From contig NW_023501094.1 in assembly GCF_014066305.1 (NCBI RefSeq), positions 1 to 64,000 of the forward strand: DNA of 64,000 nt, written 5' to 3'. The position numbers and the translations under genes were made by a program. The stretch is from Letharia columbiana (lineage: Eukaryota; Ascomycota; Lecanoromycetes; Lecanorales; Parmeliaceae). The stretch's first letter is position 1. Every line of letters begins with the position of its first letter. Below the pieces are notes generated by a model, which was not told the origin of the DNA, did not search any database, and saw only the letters and a list, made by a program, of their open reading frames with translations. Shown in pieces: positions 1 through 11,881 of the stretch.

Positions 1-142
1 TAGTATAATGAGACTTATCACTAGATATGGTATTCTTAATGATGTCTGTCAAGAAGAAGAATTCTATGTACAGAGAAGGCCTTTATATACCAATGACTAG
101 GCCGAATGAGTACTAGCGTAAGCGAGTGTTGAGTTACCGACA
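1..142 (-). repeat. LTR (3') of the copia element, possibly running off the window
   Basis: On the minus strand this begins TGTCGGTAACTCAACACTCG at 142 and matches the 3' LTR of the second element, which starts TGTTGGAACGACTCAACACT at 28921. Both continue through a shared stretch ending near TCTCATTAT. The TG start is typical of an LTR. Confidence 0.65.
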
Positions 143-859
143 CTGGCAAAAACCGAAAAAGATGAGGCTATTCGCATGCTATCAAAACATTACTTCTTCG
201 AATCCTTCTCCGCAATGCTCTCCATGGCTGCAATCCCTCCCTTTGCTGTAGTGGGCGTAGATCCGGTTATGCTAGGCGTATTTCTAGTAGCAATGGGAGA
301 AAGATGGACCCTTATGACCAAATCCCTGGACAGCTACATCAAGAATGCACCGTCCATATACTCCATGCACCTATCCTTGGCCTGTAGCCTTCCGCTCCTT
401 CGTATCACGAATGTAGCCGAGCGGAGAGGCGAGCCAAGAGACGAGAAAATGACCATGCTGGGAGGCGAAAAGTGGAGCGAGAAAATGAGTATGCTGGGAG
501 GCGAAAGGTGGATTGAGATTTTGCTAAGCGAGAAAGTAGGCTCTTTGAGGGTCGATATAGTACGCGGATGTAAAACCGCAGAGAGTTGGCTCGTATTGAT
601 AGGGCTGCTACTGGTAATACTCTTCTTCGTAGTGCTCTTCAAAGAATCCTCTGCAACGGCCTGTTCCTTGATCTCGAAGTCTTGAATGACTTGGTAGGGT
701 GAGGGTAGTAGGTGTGGGACTCGGTAATCTGGGCCGCAGTTTGTGGTGGGGGGGGGAGGGAGCGCAGTGGTATCCTCAGGCTGTTGTTGCTGAATTGACT
801 GCATTGGCTGTTGTTGAGGCTGACGTGGAGGGGGGCGGTGGCTTGGATGGGTGGGGAGG

Positions 860-1035
860 GTGGACTGGAGTGGTATCCTCAACAATTGGAGTGGGGCGAG
901 GGTGGACTGGAGTGGTATCTTCGACAATTGGTTGATAAGGTGGCTGCGGGGGGAGAGGAACAGTGTTCTCCGGTCGATAAGGCTGCTGATAAGGCTGTTG
1001 CGGGGGGAGAGGAACAGTGTTCTCCGGTCGATAAG
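860..1035 (-). repeat. Short tandem duplications in the copia gag Pro/Gln-rich region
   Basis: Two local duplications are visible. A unit of about 40 bp containing GGACTGGAGTGGTATC occurs twice between 860 and 935. A unit of about 54 bp containing GAGAGGAACAGTGTTCTCCG occurs twice between 945 and 1035. On the minus strand the second encodes repeated PYRPENTVPLPP motifs. The same motif is also repeated in the RIP-degraded copy near 24.4 kb, so part of this is ancestral to the element. Confidence 0.6.
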
Positions 1036-1726
1036 GCTGATAAGGCTGCTGTGGCTGAATTGGTTGTTGCTGAGGATAGTAATGAGATGGTTTTGGTGGG
1101 GGACGGTCTTCGTCGTCTGGTGGCCATGGGATCTCTTCCTTGATTACGTCCGCTAATTCTTTGGCCATCGAGAGTCCTCTTCCTTTCTTGATATAGGCTC
1201 CATTGGCCCGTAGGCAATCTCGTAGGCTGGTAATGACGTCCTTGCTAAGAACCTCGAAGTCCTCTCTGACGTATTGGGCAAAGTCGTCAGCAAAGACGTT
1301 AGAGAGTGTCCTATATTTGTGTATTGTGTATTGTTGTACCCTTTAACGGACGAATTTCTCGAGCTTCTCTTTGGTGTCTGGTGGCTTGGCTCCTAGTAGT
1401 TCCTCTAACTCACGCTTGGTCATGGTGCCTGGCGGTGTCTCTGAAGAATCAGGTTTCTTGTCCTTGGAGTCCATTTTGGGTGTGTGTTATGTGTTAATGT
1501 GGTGTGAAGCTTGGTGGTGTTTGGTGTTTTCTGGGTGTTTTCTCTGCTGGGTAGGAGTTGTAGGAATTATAGAAGTAGAAATTGTAGTTCTATTCGATCG
1601 AATCGTCACAATGAGCGGAATCGATTGAGTAACATAGAACCGTGTGAAGTACCGCGGCGATATCGGGACGGACTTCCTTCAAAGTATGGCCTTGCTAATC
1701 TGTGTACTAGTATTGAAGTACACTGA

Positions 1727-2023
1727 TCAGTGTTGGTAATACCAGGGTATGCAGTTACTTGTATAATAGATCACGCGAGGATTGTCATCAGCAATATATT
1801 TTGACATCCTTAAAACCTCTCCATATGGACTTATTATCACCAATGTGCCGTCAACTCCAAAAGGTATGAAAGATCGAGTACTTTTGTCTGAGGGTACGAC
1901 GAGCCGTTCGACACCCTCGAGGCCGCATAGGTTGGCTTTTGTCACTGGAGGCTTTTGAGATATGCTTTCACCGGTCTCCGTGCCGAGAGAGGCGTTCTCA
2001 TCGAATGCCATGGTAGGGTACAC
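1727..2023 (-). pseudogene. 5' fragment of an unidentified fungal gene cut off by the copia insertion
   Basis: An open frame starts at 2023 (or at the inner Met, 2011) and reads MAFDENASLGTETG..., then ...GVERLVVPSDKSTRSFIPFG and ...SPYGEVLRMSKYIADDNPRV, ending at 1727 exactly where copia-derived sequence begins. The mixed charged/hydrophobic composition and the absence of low complexity look like real coding sequence. I do not recognise the family. The remaining part of the gene is not visible on the other side of the transposon, which lies at the window edge. Whether the last residues are host or element is uncertain. Confidence 0.35.
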
Positions 2024-5000
2024 TGTTTCTAGTGCTTCCTATAGGCACTCCTTCAGCTGAGCTTGAGGATAACTAGGAGAACTGCGATGGGCGACGGCTA
2101 CTTAAGGTCTCAAGCTAGTCGGGCCTCCAGGTACGTGGTCCAAATGCACTGAAGAGAACTGTGGTGAGTGCCCCCTAGCTCAGACAGCGGAGCAGTAATC
2201 TATACTGCACACTGTTGAGCGAGGTTCGAAATCATAGAGGCTACAGAAGAATGTGGGGCAGAAGAAATTTATATAACTTATGACTCCGAAGTCGTAGAGC
2301 AGGCCATGAACACGAGCGCAATGGAGAAACGGCAGGGGAGATCATGAAAAGACGCCGCAGATTCGAGGTTGTCTCTTCAGCCTCGTGCTAAAACAGCCTA
2401 TGCATCATCGTGCAGCCTACGCGGCGAAACTGAGAGCGGCTCCTCTTGCTCACGAGCCTCACTCTGTAGGATACATCAATGCGCAGGGATCCAGCTCCTC
2501 TTTTAGAGAATGTATGACCCATCTCAGCAGAAGCGAGAAAATTAGAGAAAAAACTTCCAAACAAAGTGGCGATAGAATGGAAGCAGATGGAGCGCAATTG
2601 CTGCACCAGTGTCAGCCTGCACAATGTTTGTACATATAGATAACAAAGCCGTGGCCGAATAACCTCGGCTCGCGTAATTCCTACAAGTTCCCGCGTCGCG
2701 CCAGCGGAGAGGTTCCTCTAGGGCTGATACTTTATGAATAGAGGTTGGGGCCTGGGCACAATTCTCTCGGCTTCGCCGTGCGGCTTCTAGCCTCGATGAC
2801 GCCCCACCAATAGCCCCCGTCGTTGTCGCGTGCGTCTCCTTCCAATGACTTTGATTTTTGTTCATCTCAATTCTATACTTGTTCATGATAACATTCCTTT
2901 ACCAGCTCGTCCCAGCATTTCTCTGTCCTCCTAGTGACCTCGATCAAGGCAGCTCCCGTACCCTCCCTTTAATGGCGGACCTTTTTATGTAAAAGCTGCA
3001 GTGGTGGCACCGAGGCCGCAATGCGCGCAGCTATATACATCATGAACGATAACCTCGACGGCACCGGAGGAAGGCTTGGGCCATGTTTACGCGCTGATGA
3101 TATTCCTGGGAGCTAGCTTGGCTAGTCAATAGTCGCTTTCCTGAGAGCGACGTTGGGGTTCGAGCAGGAGATTATGCGCGAAGGTTGGCAAGCCATTATC
3201 ATTCTGAGGGGCGACGGCCGCTGACAGAATCGCGTACACTAGCTTCCGACAGACTTGCAGATGCAAAAGTCCAAGCATGGAAAGATCACAGCCGAGCGCA
3301 GCAAGATCCTAACTCCTTCCGATCTCCAACATGCCCTCTGGGCTCTAAACAAAATTGATGGCGGCAATTGCTGGTGTCTTGAATGAAAATCTCACCAAGA
3401 GGATCAGAGGCTTCTATAATCTGAGAAAGGCTTGCATGACACTCGATCGTATGATCTGGCTGTGGAGGCAAGATACACCAGTAAGAGTGGTACCAGAGCA
3501 AACACTCTTGGGAGGAAGTCTATGGGTTCTCTAGGATCGGACAGATCTGCCGGGTCATTAAAAGGTATACCAGGAGTCTTTGGAGGCTTTGGTGATGGGA
3601 CATCATCTCGAGGATCCTTTAAGCCGTCAAATGTACGGTCGATAGAGATACTCATCGGAATTATATATCCACGGCTGAAAGAGGTCTGAAGACAGAGGTC
3701 CACAGGGTAGTAAACGAGGATGCGAGTGGATTTAATGACGCTGACGAAAGCCATGAAAACAGTAAGACGCCAGGCTACAGTGCGATTGTTGAAATAGACG
3801 GCGCCAGTGAACATATGGCCCAAATTCCTGTGAAAGACGGAGAGCCATCGAGAACTAGAAAGGGTGCCTGTCACGCATTGAAGTGGAATGTGGCGGAGGC
3901 AGCGAAAAGGGGGTCTCTTTGCCGGTTCGGGGTCAGACGTCAGTACCATTCAATGTGCCTCTAATCAGGGGCATATATTGATGGACTAGCTCTTCCTCAA
4001 TTGCATCTAACTAAGCGGCGATATACCCCAATTTGTGCTGAACATTTCCTCGAGTAAGAAGAGAGGTCGTTGAGCTTGGTTTACCTCGGATTTAGCAAAG
4101 GAAAATCTGATAACCTCTCGTCTCCACCCAGACGTTCGAGCCTGGCATAACCAAGGGGTTTAATAACGACACCGAGCATCGCGAATTTGCAGTATCCAAA
4201 CGGCATGCTCTAACAATACTCTGATATTCCCAATCAGTCCGTCACAGGCCAACGAGTCTCAGTAGTAATTTGCGAGATACAAGTAACATTCTATGATGTG
4301 AATGGCATAATGGCAATAGGACCAATGGATCCGCGCGTCAGTCAGTCGTATTGATTACCGAGAAATGGAACATCATTGCTCCCGGGAGGCAAGTGAGTTT
4401 GTTTATCCCGTCTTCTTTAGCCCCGAGACCCAAACTCCCTCGGATCACATATGGTAAGCTCGTTAAGAGGCAGATATCTGAAGACTTGGATACTTCGATA
4501 CTTGAATACATCCAGAGACTTGGCGACAAATCTCCCCCACCATTCTGCAGATTACGTAGTCTGGAAACGTCCACTGACTGACTGATGGCGTGGTGCCACT
4601 TTTGAACCACCGTTTGAGCAAGTTCATCTTACGTTGTCTGCAGCCAAGTGGAATTCAACCTGCAGCTCTCTCCCCACCATTTCCTGACTGGTGCTGAGAA
4701 ATTTGGTGAAACGCATCTTGCATAGGCGTCCACTCACCAGGTTTCAAACACACAGCGTTTAGCGCATGGACTCGGAACTTGGAACTTGACCAGCCAATCC
4801 TCCTCTTTATGCCGTTATGCTTCACCAAGGGTTAGCCTGCTGCTCCTAACACTATCAAGTTGAATTGATCCTTCATGCCATGTAATTCTGTTCGCTGGAA
4901 AGGCAGCGGCAGCCTCGTCGCACAACTTGCAAGATCAAGAGCTGCTTCGATGTTCAAAATGCTCACGGAATTTTTGAGCGCTCGGATGAGAGGCAGGAGC

Positions 5001-5318
5001 TGAAATTTCGGAATGTATGCCTACTTGACATCCCAAGGCAGATTATGGAGGCTTAGCGGCTCTTCCAAATCCTTTGGGCCGTTCCCAGTCTTGCACTGCT
5101 GCTTATGTCTCACGGCTGGCTCGAGGATACGTCCGTGGTTCCTTTGCGTAACCTCGACTTTCGGGCAAGGCTACCATCATGAGCCCGCCTCACCTTCTGG
5201 CACGGCTAGGGCAAAACTTGACGGATGAGGTTGGAAGTCGCTCTCGTACTTGATTCCATTCCCTCTCTCCTCAGTTAGTTCCTTTCTATTGCTAGAGATC
5301 AACTTACGCTCTCTCAAC
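2024..5318. other. Intergenic or decayed sequence without a convincing gene
   Basis: No frame here has splice-connected coding structure I can defend. The longest open stretch is 181 codons on the minus strand (3949-3404), with a plausible proline-rich segment (PSPKPPKTPGIPFNDPADL) but no recognisable domain. It may be a decayed gene. Confidence 0.4.
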
Positions 5319-6577
5319 ATGAGTTCGCGATCTCCGCATACCGCTTCGTTAATGCAGAGCGGCTCAGGTGCTCATGTGAAGCCGAAGTTCAACGGGAAGC
5401 CTGGCATCAGCCTGAAAACCCCACTCAGCAGTCATTATTATGACCTCCGCCAATTGCAACCTGAAGAAGACTTGATTGAACTCAACGATGAGCCGCCGAC
5501 CCCTCAGATACAGACCGAACACCCAAACGGACCTCTCCACCGGTCAGGCGGGAGCCCGTCCGAATCCAATCATGGGCTAACAAGATACCAAGCCCAATCG
5601 TATGTGACCTAGCAGAAAATCCTAGTACTGATGCAGGCTTTTGACAGTGATCTAGAAGCACCCGTGTTCAAGAACAGATAACTCTTCTCGATCTTGAAGA
5701 TCCCCTCATACAAGGAGATTCGGCTTCGCGAGATGGTCGCATAGCTGGCGGTGAGCGAAGCAGGATTGGCCGGCAATCATATAATCTCATGTATTCGAAC
5801 AGTGCTATCCTGCGTCCGACGTATCTGCTGACATTTTCGCTTCTTCCCAGAAACATCCAAACTCATACCCAGAGCAAAAGCACAAGCCGGCAGAATTCTG
5901 GCGATCAACTCTGCGATGGTTGTGAAAGATATGGTATCAATAGAGAATACTGCAATTTCTGCGAATGCATTTTTTGTACCAGCTGTTGGGAAAAGCAGGT
6001 ATCTCATAAGATGCAGCGGAAAGCTCCAGGATCCATTCCGCACGAAAGAACCGATTGTCGTACCGCTGAGTTAATCAAGGCTATCTTGGAGGTCAAGGCA
6101 ACTTCCGCTGAACAAGACATTCTGCACAAAAACGACGAAGACACAACATGGTTCGGCGTCGTCCGAGAAGATGATGAGCTACCTACATTCAGAGACTCTG
6201 ACGACGTCCATCTCTATTTCTACTCAGACCCCCAGACTTGCATGTCAGACAACCTTATTATGTATGCAGATCGTGAGGGGCTGGAAGGCGGTGAACGAGA
6301 ACCACTGGGAGCAAGACTAAAAAGGAAGGACAAGCCCTCAAAAGTTGGCCGGGTTGACTCTTTTGAACGAAAATTGCAGAAGATACATCACACATCGGAA
6401 CGTGCAATCACCTGGGCCGATACAAACGCTAAAAGGAGCAGGGATTTCACGGTCACCCATCTGTATCCACGTCTTCTATACACCTTTTCTGATGTGGTAG
6501 TCTTTGTGCTCAAAATCCCCAGGTCATTCAGTGTTTTGAAGTTCCTTTTCTCTAAAAGACCTGGCGTTCTTACATGA
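5319..6577 (+). pseudogene. N-terminal remnant of a Cys-motif/GTPase/patatin-type fungal protein, P-loop deleted
   Basis: Exon 1 runs from the ATG at 5319 to 5599. A 56-nt intron (5600-5655, GTATGT...TCTAG) keeps the frame into exon 2, which ends at a TGA at 6577. The protein has an N-terminal low-complexity tail, then a Cys-rich motif (CDGCERYGINREYCNFCECI and FCTSCWE, residues about 180-210), then segments typical of a large fungal family with a VLIG-like G domain and often a patatin phospholipase domain: DEDTTWFGVVREDDELPTF, DVHLY, YADREGLEGGEREPLGARL and LYPRLLYTFSDVVVFVL. The Walker A block expected between DELPTFRD and DVHLY is missing, as if about 60-70 codons had been deleted. After VFVLK the frame drifts and stops. 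The family link is from memory of conserved segments. The 3' remnant continues at 6574. Confidence 0.6.
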
Positions 6578-7810
6578 GTGTGCTTCATCCACCTCCAAAC
6601 GAAAAAGCCAGGTATATACGAATTAACCCACAATTGAAGGAGAATCCACCTGGCTTGGATGAAGTGGAGAGCCTACCTTACATCCAAGGAGTAGTCCGTG
6701 AGATGTCAAGCACGGATGTTAGTATACAAAATGTAGCGCTTCGTTTGATTGCTTCGAGCTTTTATTTCGAAAAATCTCACGCTGTGGAGCTTGCATCAGA
6801 TGATTCTGTCCAGATAAAAGGTTTGTTTCCCCGAATGTCTTCTAATACAGCATGCTGAGAGCCGTCTGCAGGACACATATATTGCCGGTTACTGAAAGAC
6901 AGCAAGGAGATCTCCGAGCTTGGGAAGTTCATGCGGAATAAGCTGCAGTGTGGCTATGAATTGTACTTCGTCATACAAGAAGAGCACCGGGGCCAGCACG
7001 CCAAGAAGGTTTCGGTCTCAACGGACGTCATCGAACGAATGATTAGGAAACGTCTGTTCGAGATGGACAACGTCAGCGTCCAGCTCTCTACTAAGATCGC
7101 TTACACCGAGATATTACTCCATATGGGGCCAGGAGATGTGTATCCAATCAGCAGGTTTCCAAGGTCTCTTTTGCAAGACGAAGATTCGAAGCCAAGTCAG
7201 TAACTATACTCCATCCGTTTGTGCTGCACTGTGGCTGACGTTTATACTTCCACTTCTAGGAACACGGCAAAACGTTACCCTAAATTCCAATCGATGGGCT
7301 GGCCGGACTCCAATTCAGCGAATACACCGCAAGAGTTGGATCCCACCTGATCTAGCCGAACAGCGCTCAGATCCTGATAAAATATCGCATTACTCGAAGC
7401 AGGATTATGTTATCGGAGAGTCATCCCAGGGCACGCTGCAAAGGATTGCCCATCGACTCAACAATGGCCCCAGCCCAGCGCAAATCCTGCCAGAGCCAGA
7501 TACTTCGGACTTAGAATCAGAGATGGCGGAACTGTCGAGACAAAGATCTGCAGCAATAGAGCTCGACGGCAATTCCTTCGCAGTCGAACTTGACGCTGGC
7601 CCTGTCGTCGATCTCACTCAGCAAGCGAACCGTCCGCAGGGCGAGACTGACAGTAGCAGACTCTCGGAAGGAAACCCCATGGGCCACCCGTCTGGTCCAT
7701 CCAATGAACCGCAAGATCTGCAAGCGGACACTGAGCACGCTTCGCCGAGGGCCGCTCCTCAGGTGGGGAAAGCAGATAGGAAGTGGGAGGGAGGTTTCTT
7801 TCGGTTTTGA
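6574..7810 (+). pseudogene. C-terminal remnant of the same GTPase/patatin-type protein
   Basis: Three segments join in frame with canonical introns: 6574-6820, intron 6821-6871, 6872-7195, intron 7196-7259 (GTCAGT...TTCTAG), and 7260-7810. The product would be 373 aa. The first part (HPPPNEKARYIRINPQLKEN, then ...VALRLIASSFYFEKSHAVEL and ...ISELGKFMRNK) resembles the region that follows the patatin domain in fungal FabD/lysophospholipase-like proteins. The tail is acidic and Ser/Pro-rich. The coding frame can be read a few codons upstream of the ATG (TWRSYMSVL) to an in-frame stop, which suggests a once-continuous gene whose catalytic patatin core was deleted. It could still be expressed as a short protein from the ATG at 6574, which overlaps the stop codon of the preceding frame by 4 nt. 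Confidence 0.5.
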
Positions 7811-9662
7811 CCCATCGGCGTCCGGGACTCTGAAAGAAGTCCTGCGTTCACTGCGGCGCTGCAACTAACGTAGTTTGCATCAGCGTCGTCTTAGTCTATG
7901 TCATGGGGGCTATCCTCAGTGGAGGACGATATTCCTGTATAGGTGCAATTCCTCTGAAATGGTACACTTAGCGGAAGGGGTTTGAGGCACACAGATAAAC
8001 CACAATATAGAAACGTCAGCTCCTGGTGTCAGCGTAGTGGGCCTGACGATGAGCCTCATTCCATGTGGTTGATTGCTGACCTCGATGCAACGAGCTTGAT
8101 CACGCATAAATCACCGCAATCGAACGCTCCAGATTATCAAAATTGCTCCGACACCATTCATCACCAATTTTTACGATCACTGGTGCCTATATCTCTTCAC
8201 AGGTTATTCTTCTAAGGCGAACAGGGTAGATCTGCTGTAGACGTAGTACCCAGCTCACCGCCATGCGGGGAACAGGCGGAACTAGTGAGCAAGCGCCCCG
8301 TAGTCACGCTTACCTTACTCAGGGTCGCATGTCCATCCGAATAGGGCATCTACTATATTATATATTCAATACCGAAGGTTTTATTGATTGTTGGAGTTCT
8401 TGCATTAGGGCTGTTCCTTTACACACTTGGATGATGGAGGCCAACTTCCAACTTTCCCAAGCACTAGGAATTCGATCTGCACGGTTCGGGAGGGGATGAA
8501 ATCCCTGCCCGCTCGGCTTGCAATTTGCTTGGCCTGGATTCTTGATACTTTCGAAACACCATAGACAGTTCCGCTTTAGAAGCGCATGCATCACAATTCT
8601 CCGTCTTTTCTGCGGTAGTTGATAGAATTTAATGTGTCAGATCTCCGAGCTTGAAAAGACGTCGATGCCTATCAATTATCATACCAATGATAACTGAACC
8701 GTGGGTGAAAAGCAAGCCAGATGATGATGATGCGTTATCATGGATCGCTTGAAAAAGGCAGATTGGCTGCGCCGCGGAGCTATAGTATTACTCTACGGGA
8801 CGCCCTTCAGCTTTGCCCCTGCACCTATTCTCTAATGTACAGCTGGATCATCTTGCTGATTGTTCATGATACTTAAGTATCGTGACTTCCTATCTACATT
8901 AGTATCCTTCTCGACAGTTTCGAGTAGGAGTACCGAGTGCCCTTGCTTGAGACAAGTCCCGGTCTTCCTCCCTGTTCCACAAGGGTTTTAGGGGAATAGT
9001 CTAAAATTCAGCCGGCTTAGCTAAACTTTGCTGCCAATCGATTCCCCATCCTCTTTTCCACACTCCTTCATTCTCCAAGACCTCCAAAATCGGTCCCTTT
9101 CTCCATCGACGACAGCACATAGCGTTTCCTGGTTTCATTGTCGTAGTGGGCGTTGTACAGCATCACTCCCGTCTGCCCCGTCTGTCCTCTTCAAGAGTCG
9201 GTAACGGGCCGTTCATTACAACACTAGCGGCGAACAAACAGCCCCCATAAAGAAATCTTGCAAGTTGCAACCTCCAACTCCTTGTCGCTTTCATCAGCGC
9301 GTCCACTCGCTCCCTCACAACCATACCGAGGTGTCTCTGACTTGCGCAAAGCTCAATCGACACATACGAAATTCTGCGGTGAGTTTTAAATCTGTCCGTC
9401 TGACTGCGCTTCCGCAGCACACCGCCTTGGCCGCAGCCTTACCGAGGTACCAAATCCTCGGATCACAGAGGCTTCATCCACCCTAAGCCTCATCACCACA
9501 GTCTTGCGCTTACCCTCTACACCCATCATTGCATGACGTCGCCTCTCGTTCCTCATCACTTATCCTTGCATCGATAGCGGAGACTGACCGCGTAATCAGA
9601 TAGCGCCCGTGTCAGATCCCTCCCTCGTGCCGTAATCGCGAAAGCTTTCAACGACCGCCAAG
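7811..9662. other. Intergenic; upstream region of the G-alpha gene
   Basis: No supported gene. From about 8900 to 9662 the sequence is CT-rich with many short pyrimidine tracts, as is usual for fungal promoters and 5' leaders. The G-alpha start codon follows an AAGATGG context at 9663. Confidence 0.45.
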
Positions 9663-11019
9663 ATGGGCTGTGGGATGAGTACGGAGGAGAAGGAAGGGAA
9701 GGAGAGGAATGAGCAGATCGAGAATCAATTGAAGCGCGACAAGCTATCTCAACGGAATGAGATCAAGATGCTTCTTCTCGGTCAGGATGGCTAGTCTCGA
9801 TGAAACAGCTACAAGGGCTAATACCATACCAGGTGCCGGAGAGTCTGGCAAATCTACAATCCTCAAGCAGATGAAACTCATCCACGAAGGCAGCTATTCG
9901 CGGGACGAGCGAGAGTCATTCAAAGAGATCATCTACAGCAACACCGTCCAATCGATGCGCGTCATACTAGAAGCTATGGAATCACTGGAGCTCCCTTTGG
10001 ACGACCAGAGAACGGAGTACCACGTCCAAACCATCTTCATGCAGCCTGCACAAATCGAGGGCGAGAGTTTGCCCCCGGAGGTTGGAAGTGCCATAGATGC
10101 TCTATGGAAAGACGCTGGCGTTCAAGAATGCTTCAAACGTTCAAGAGAGTACCAGCTCAACGATTCGGCCAGATAGTGAGTAGTCTCAGCCTTCAGGCGG
10201 AAAGGATGTGGAATCTGGTGCTTGGGCCTTGCGAAGGGTCTCCAAACATGGCCCTTGTTCATTCTCACTACCCCACACGTGCGTTTGCTTACTCGTTCAT
10301 CTTAGTTACTTCGACTCTATCGGCCGGATTGCGCAGCCCGACTATCTACCGAATGACCAAGATGTTCTACGATCTCGAGTGAAGACCACCGGTATTACTG
10401 AAACGACTTTCATCATTGGCGAGCTTACCTACCGCATGTTCGATGTCGGAGGTCAGCGATCCGAGCGGAAGAAATGGATCCACTGCTTCGAGAACGTCAC
10501 GACCATCCTTTTCCTCGTTGCCATCTCCGAGTACGATCAACTACTCTTCGAAGACGAGACCGTCAACCGAATGCAAGAAGCTCTCACACTCTTTGACTCT
10601 ATCTGCAACTCCAGATGGTTTGTCAAGACCTCAATCATCCTGTTTTTGAACAAGATCGACAGGTTTAAAGAGAAACTCCCGGTGTCTCCCATGAAGAACT
10701 ATTTTCCGGATTATGAAGGCAAGCTGAACCGAACTGGCAACAACGGCGCGGAGCATCACAGATCTAATATTGCTGAAGGTGGACCTGATTATGCTGCGGC
10801 CTGCGATTATATCCTGAACCGATTCGTTTCCCTGAACCAGCACGAGACGAAGCAGATTTACACCCACTTCACCTGCGCTACCGATACCACCCAGATACGG
10901 TTTGTCATGGCGGCTGTCAATGGTATGTTCATCACCGCCTTACTTCCATTCGAACCTGCTGATGATTGGCTACAGATATTATTATACAAGAGAACCTTCG
11001 TGATTGTGGTCTGTTATAG
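9663..11019 (+). CDS. Heterotrimeric G protein alpha subunit, fungal group I (Gi-like)
   Basis: Five exons, 9663-9780, 9833-10175, 10306-10718, 10779-10922 and 10976-11019, give 353 aa, the standard length for this group. The protein starts [12 protein letters not shown] (Gly2 and Cys3 fit N-myristoylation and palmitoylation). It has the P-loop GAGESGKS from residue 40, switch I with [11 protein letters not shown], switch [14 protein letters not shown], the NKID and TCAT guanine-recognition motifs, and ends DCGLL, the Cys at -4 being the pertussis-toxin-type site. It couples seven-transmembrane receptors to cAMP and MAPK signalling at the plasma membrane, controlling growth, conidiation and virulence in relatives. 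Intron 3 (10719-10778) is GC-AG, 60 nt and free of stops, so retention would insert 20 residues. Fungal orthologues carry names such as gna-1, fadA and CPG-1. Confidence 0.96.
10719..10778 (+). other. GC-AG intron in the G-alpha gene
   Basis: The donor is GAAG/GCAAGC, the acceptor CTGAAG/GT, with a CTAAT branch-like site. Its removal restores the conserved [20 protein letters not shown] region. The length is 60 nt with no in-frame stop. Confidence 0.85.
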
Positions 11020-11881
11020 GCCCGACCCAACCCAAAACGTGGACGAGAAGCTGAACTTTGTGGAGGCCTGTTCTTCTAAATGGCACCAGTCATTTCCCCC
11101 AAAGGTCGAATCCTTTCCGGCAAGCCCCCGGTCTGTCTCAGCCCCCTCGTTCTCAAGCATGCAAGCGCTCGAGATTTTGTATACCACGCCGTTCTCGTCC
11201 TGCCATCAGCCTGCTTTTCGGCGCGTCTTCGAAGCCATATGTCTTTCGACAATCACCCACCTTCCGATGCCCCAGGCGCTCGCGGTGAAATGTTCGGTGC
11301 GTTGGAACAATTTTAGTACGGTTATTATAATGTGATACCAGTCAGTGGGGACATGCGAGCACATGTTCTTTTCTTTTGTCTCACCGTGTGTCTCTCGGAG
11401 CGGAGAGTGGGATTGGTCTCGGGAATATCCATTTAGATTGTTGCGTGTGCCATGGCTGCAGGTGCAGGTATGTCATTAATCAGGATCATGCCATCGATCA
11501 AATCCACCTACCTCTTCAAGTCTTCACGTGAACAGGCTTGATGCTCCAGAGCTTTGGTGATCAACATGAAGCCTTTCTGTTTGCTCTATACCTTGCCAAC
11601 TTCTCGAAACTATTGACACTGCTTGTATCAAACTCCAACCTCTCGTGCGCGCGCCGTGCGAGTGACCAAAGCATCCCAGTATCCGATGCTCCAACATTGC
11701 CCTCGCTCTCCCAACCTGCTGTCCCGCTTTGAAACTTCATTGGGTCTGTACGCGACCACTTCCCGTCTCCCCTGAGGATGCAAGATAGGTAGTGCTATGG
11801 ATTTCCAAAGTAATCTGTACAATCCGCGGAGCCCATCATCCGCCATACCGAATCATCAGATGTAAGCCAAAGTAACGACTG
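11020..11881. other. 3' flank of the G-alpha gene, no other gene seen
   Basis: Contains the presumed 3' UTR. Open frames here overlap one another in several phases and show no recognisable protein. Confidence 0.45.

Larger units (their letters stand above)
1..1727 (-). mobile_element. Ty1/copia retrotransposon, internally deleted copy without heavy RIP
   Basis: Read on the minus strand this stretch aligns with the 5' part of the RIP-degraded copia element at 23601-29059: the leader, the start of gag (ATG at 1474-1472, N-terminus MDSKDKKPDSSE), and a proline/glutamine-rich segment with repeated PYRPENTVPLPP units. Homology to gag stops near position 650, after the residues PSPYQVIQDF. About 500 bp of unrelated sequence follow, then a 3' LTR (142 down to 1). 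Capsid, integrase and reverse transcriptase regions are absent, so this copy cannot be autonomous. Gag is also frameshifted after about 43 codons. The 5' LTR is missing: the element ends at 1727 inside host sequence. Base composition is normal and CpA is kept, unlike the 23.6 kb copy, so it escaped heavy RIP. The outer end of the LTR may lie beyond the window start. Confidence 0.75.
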
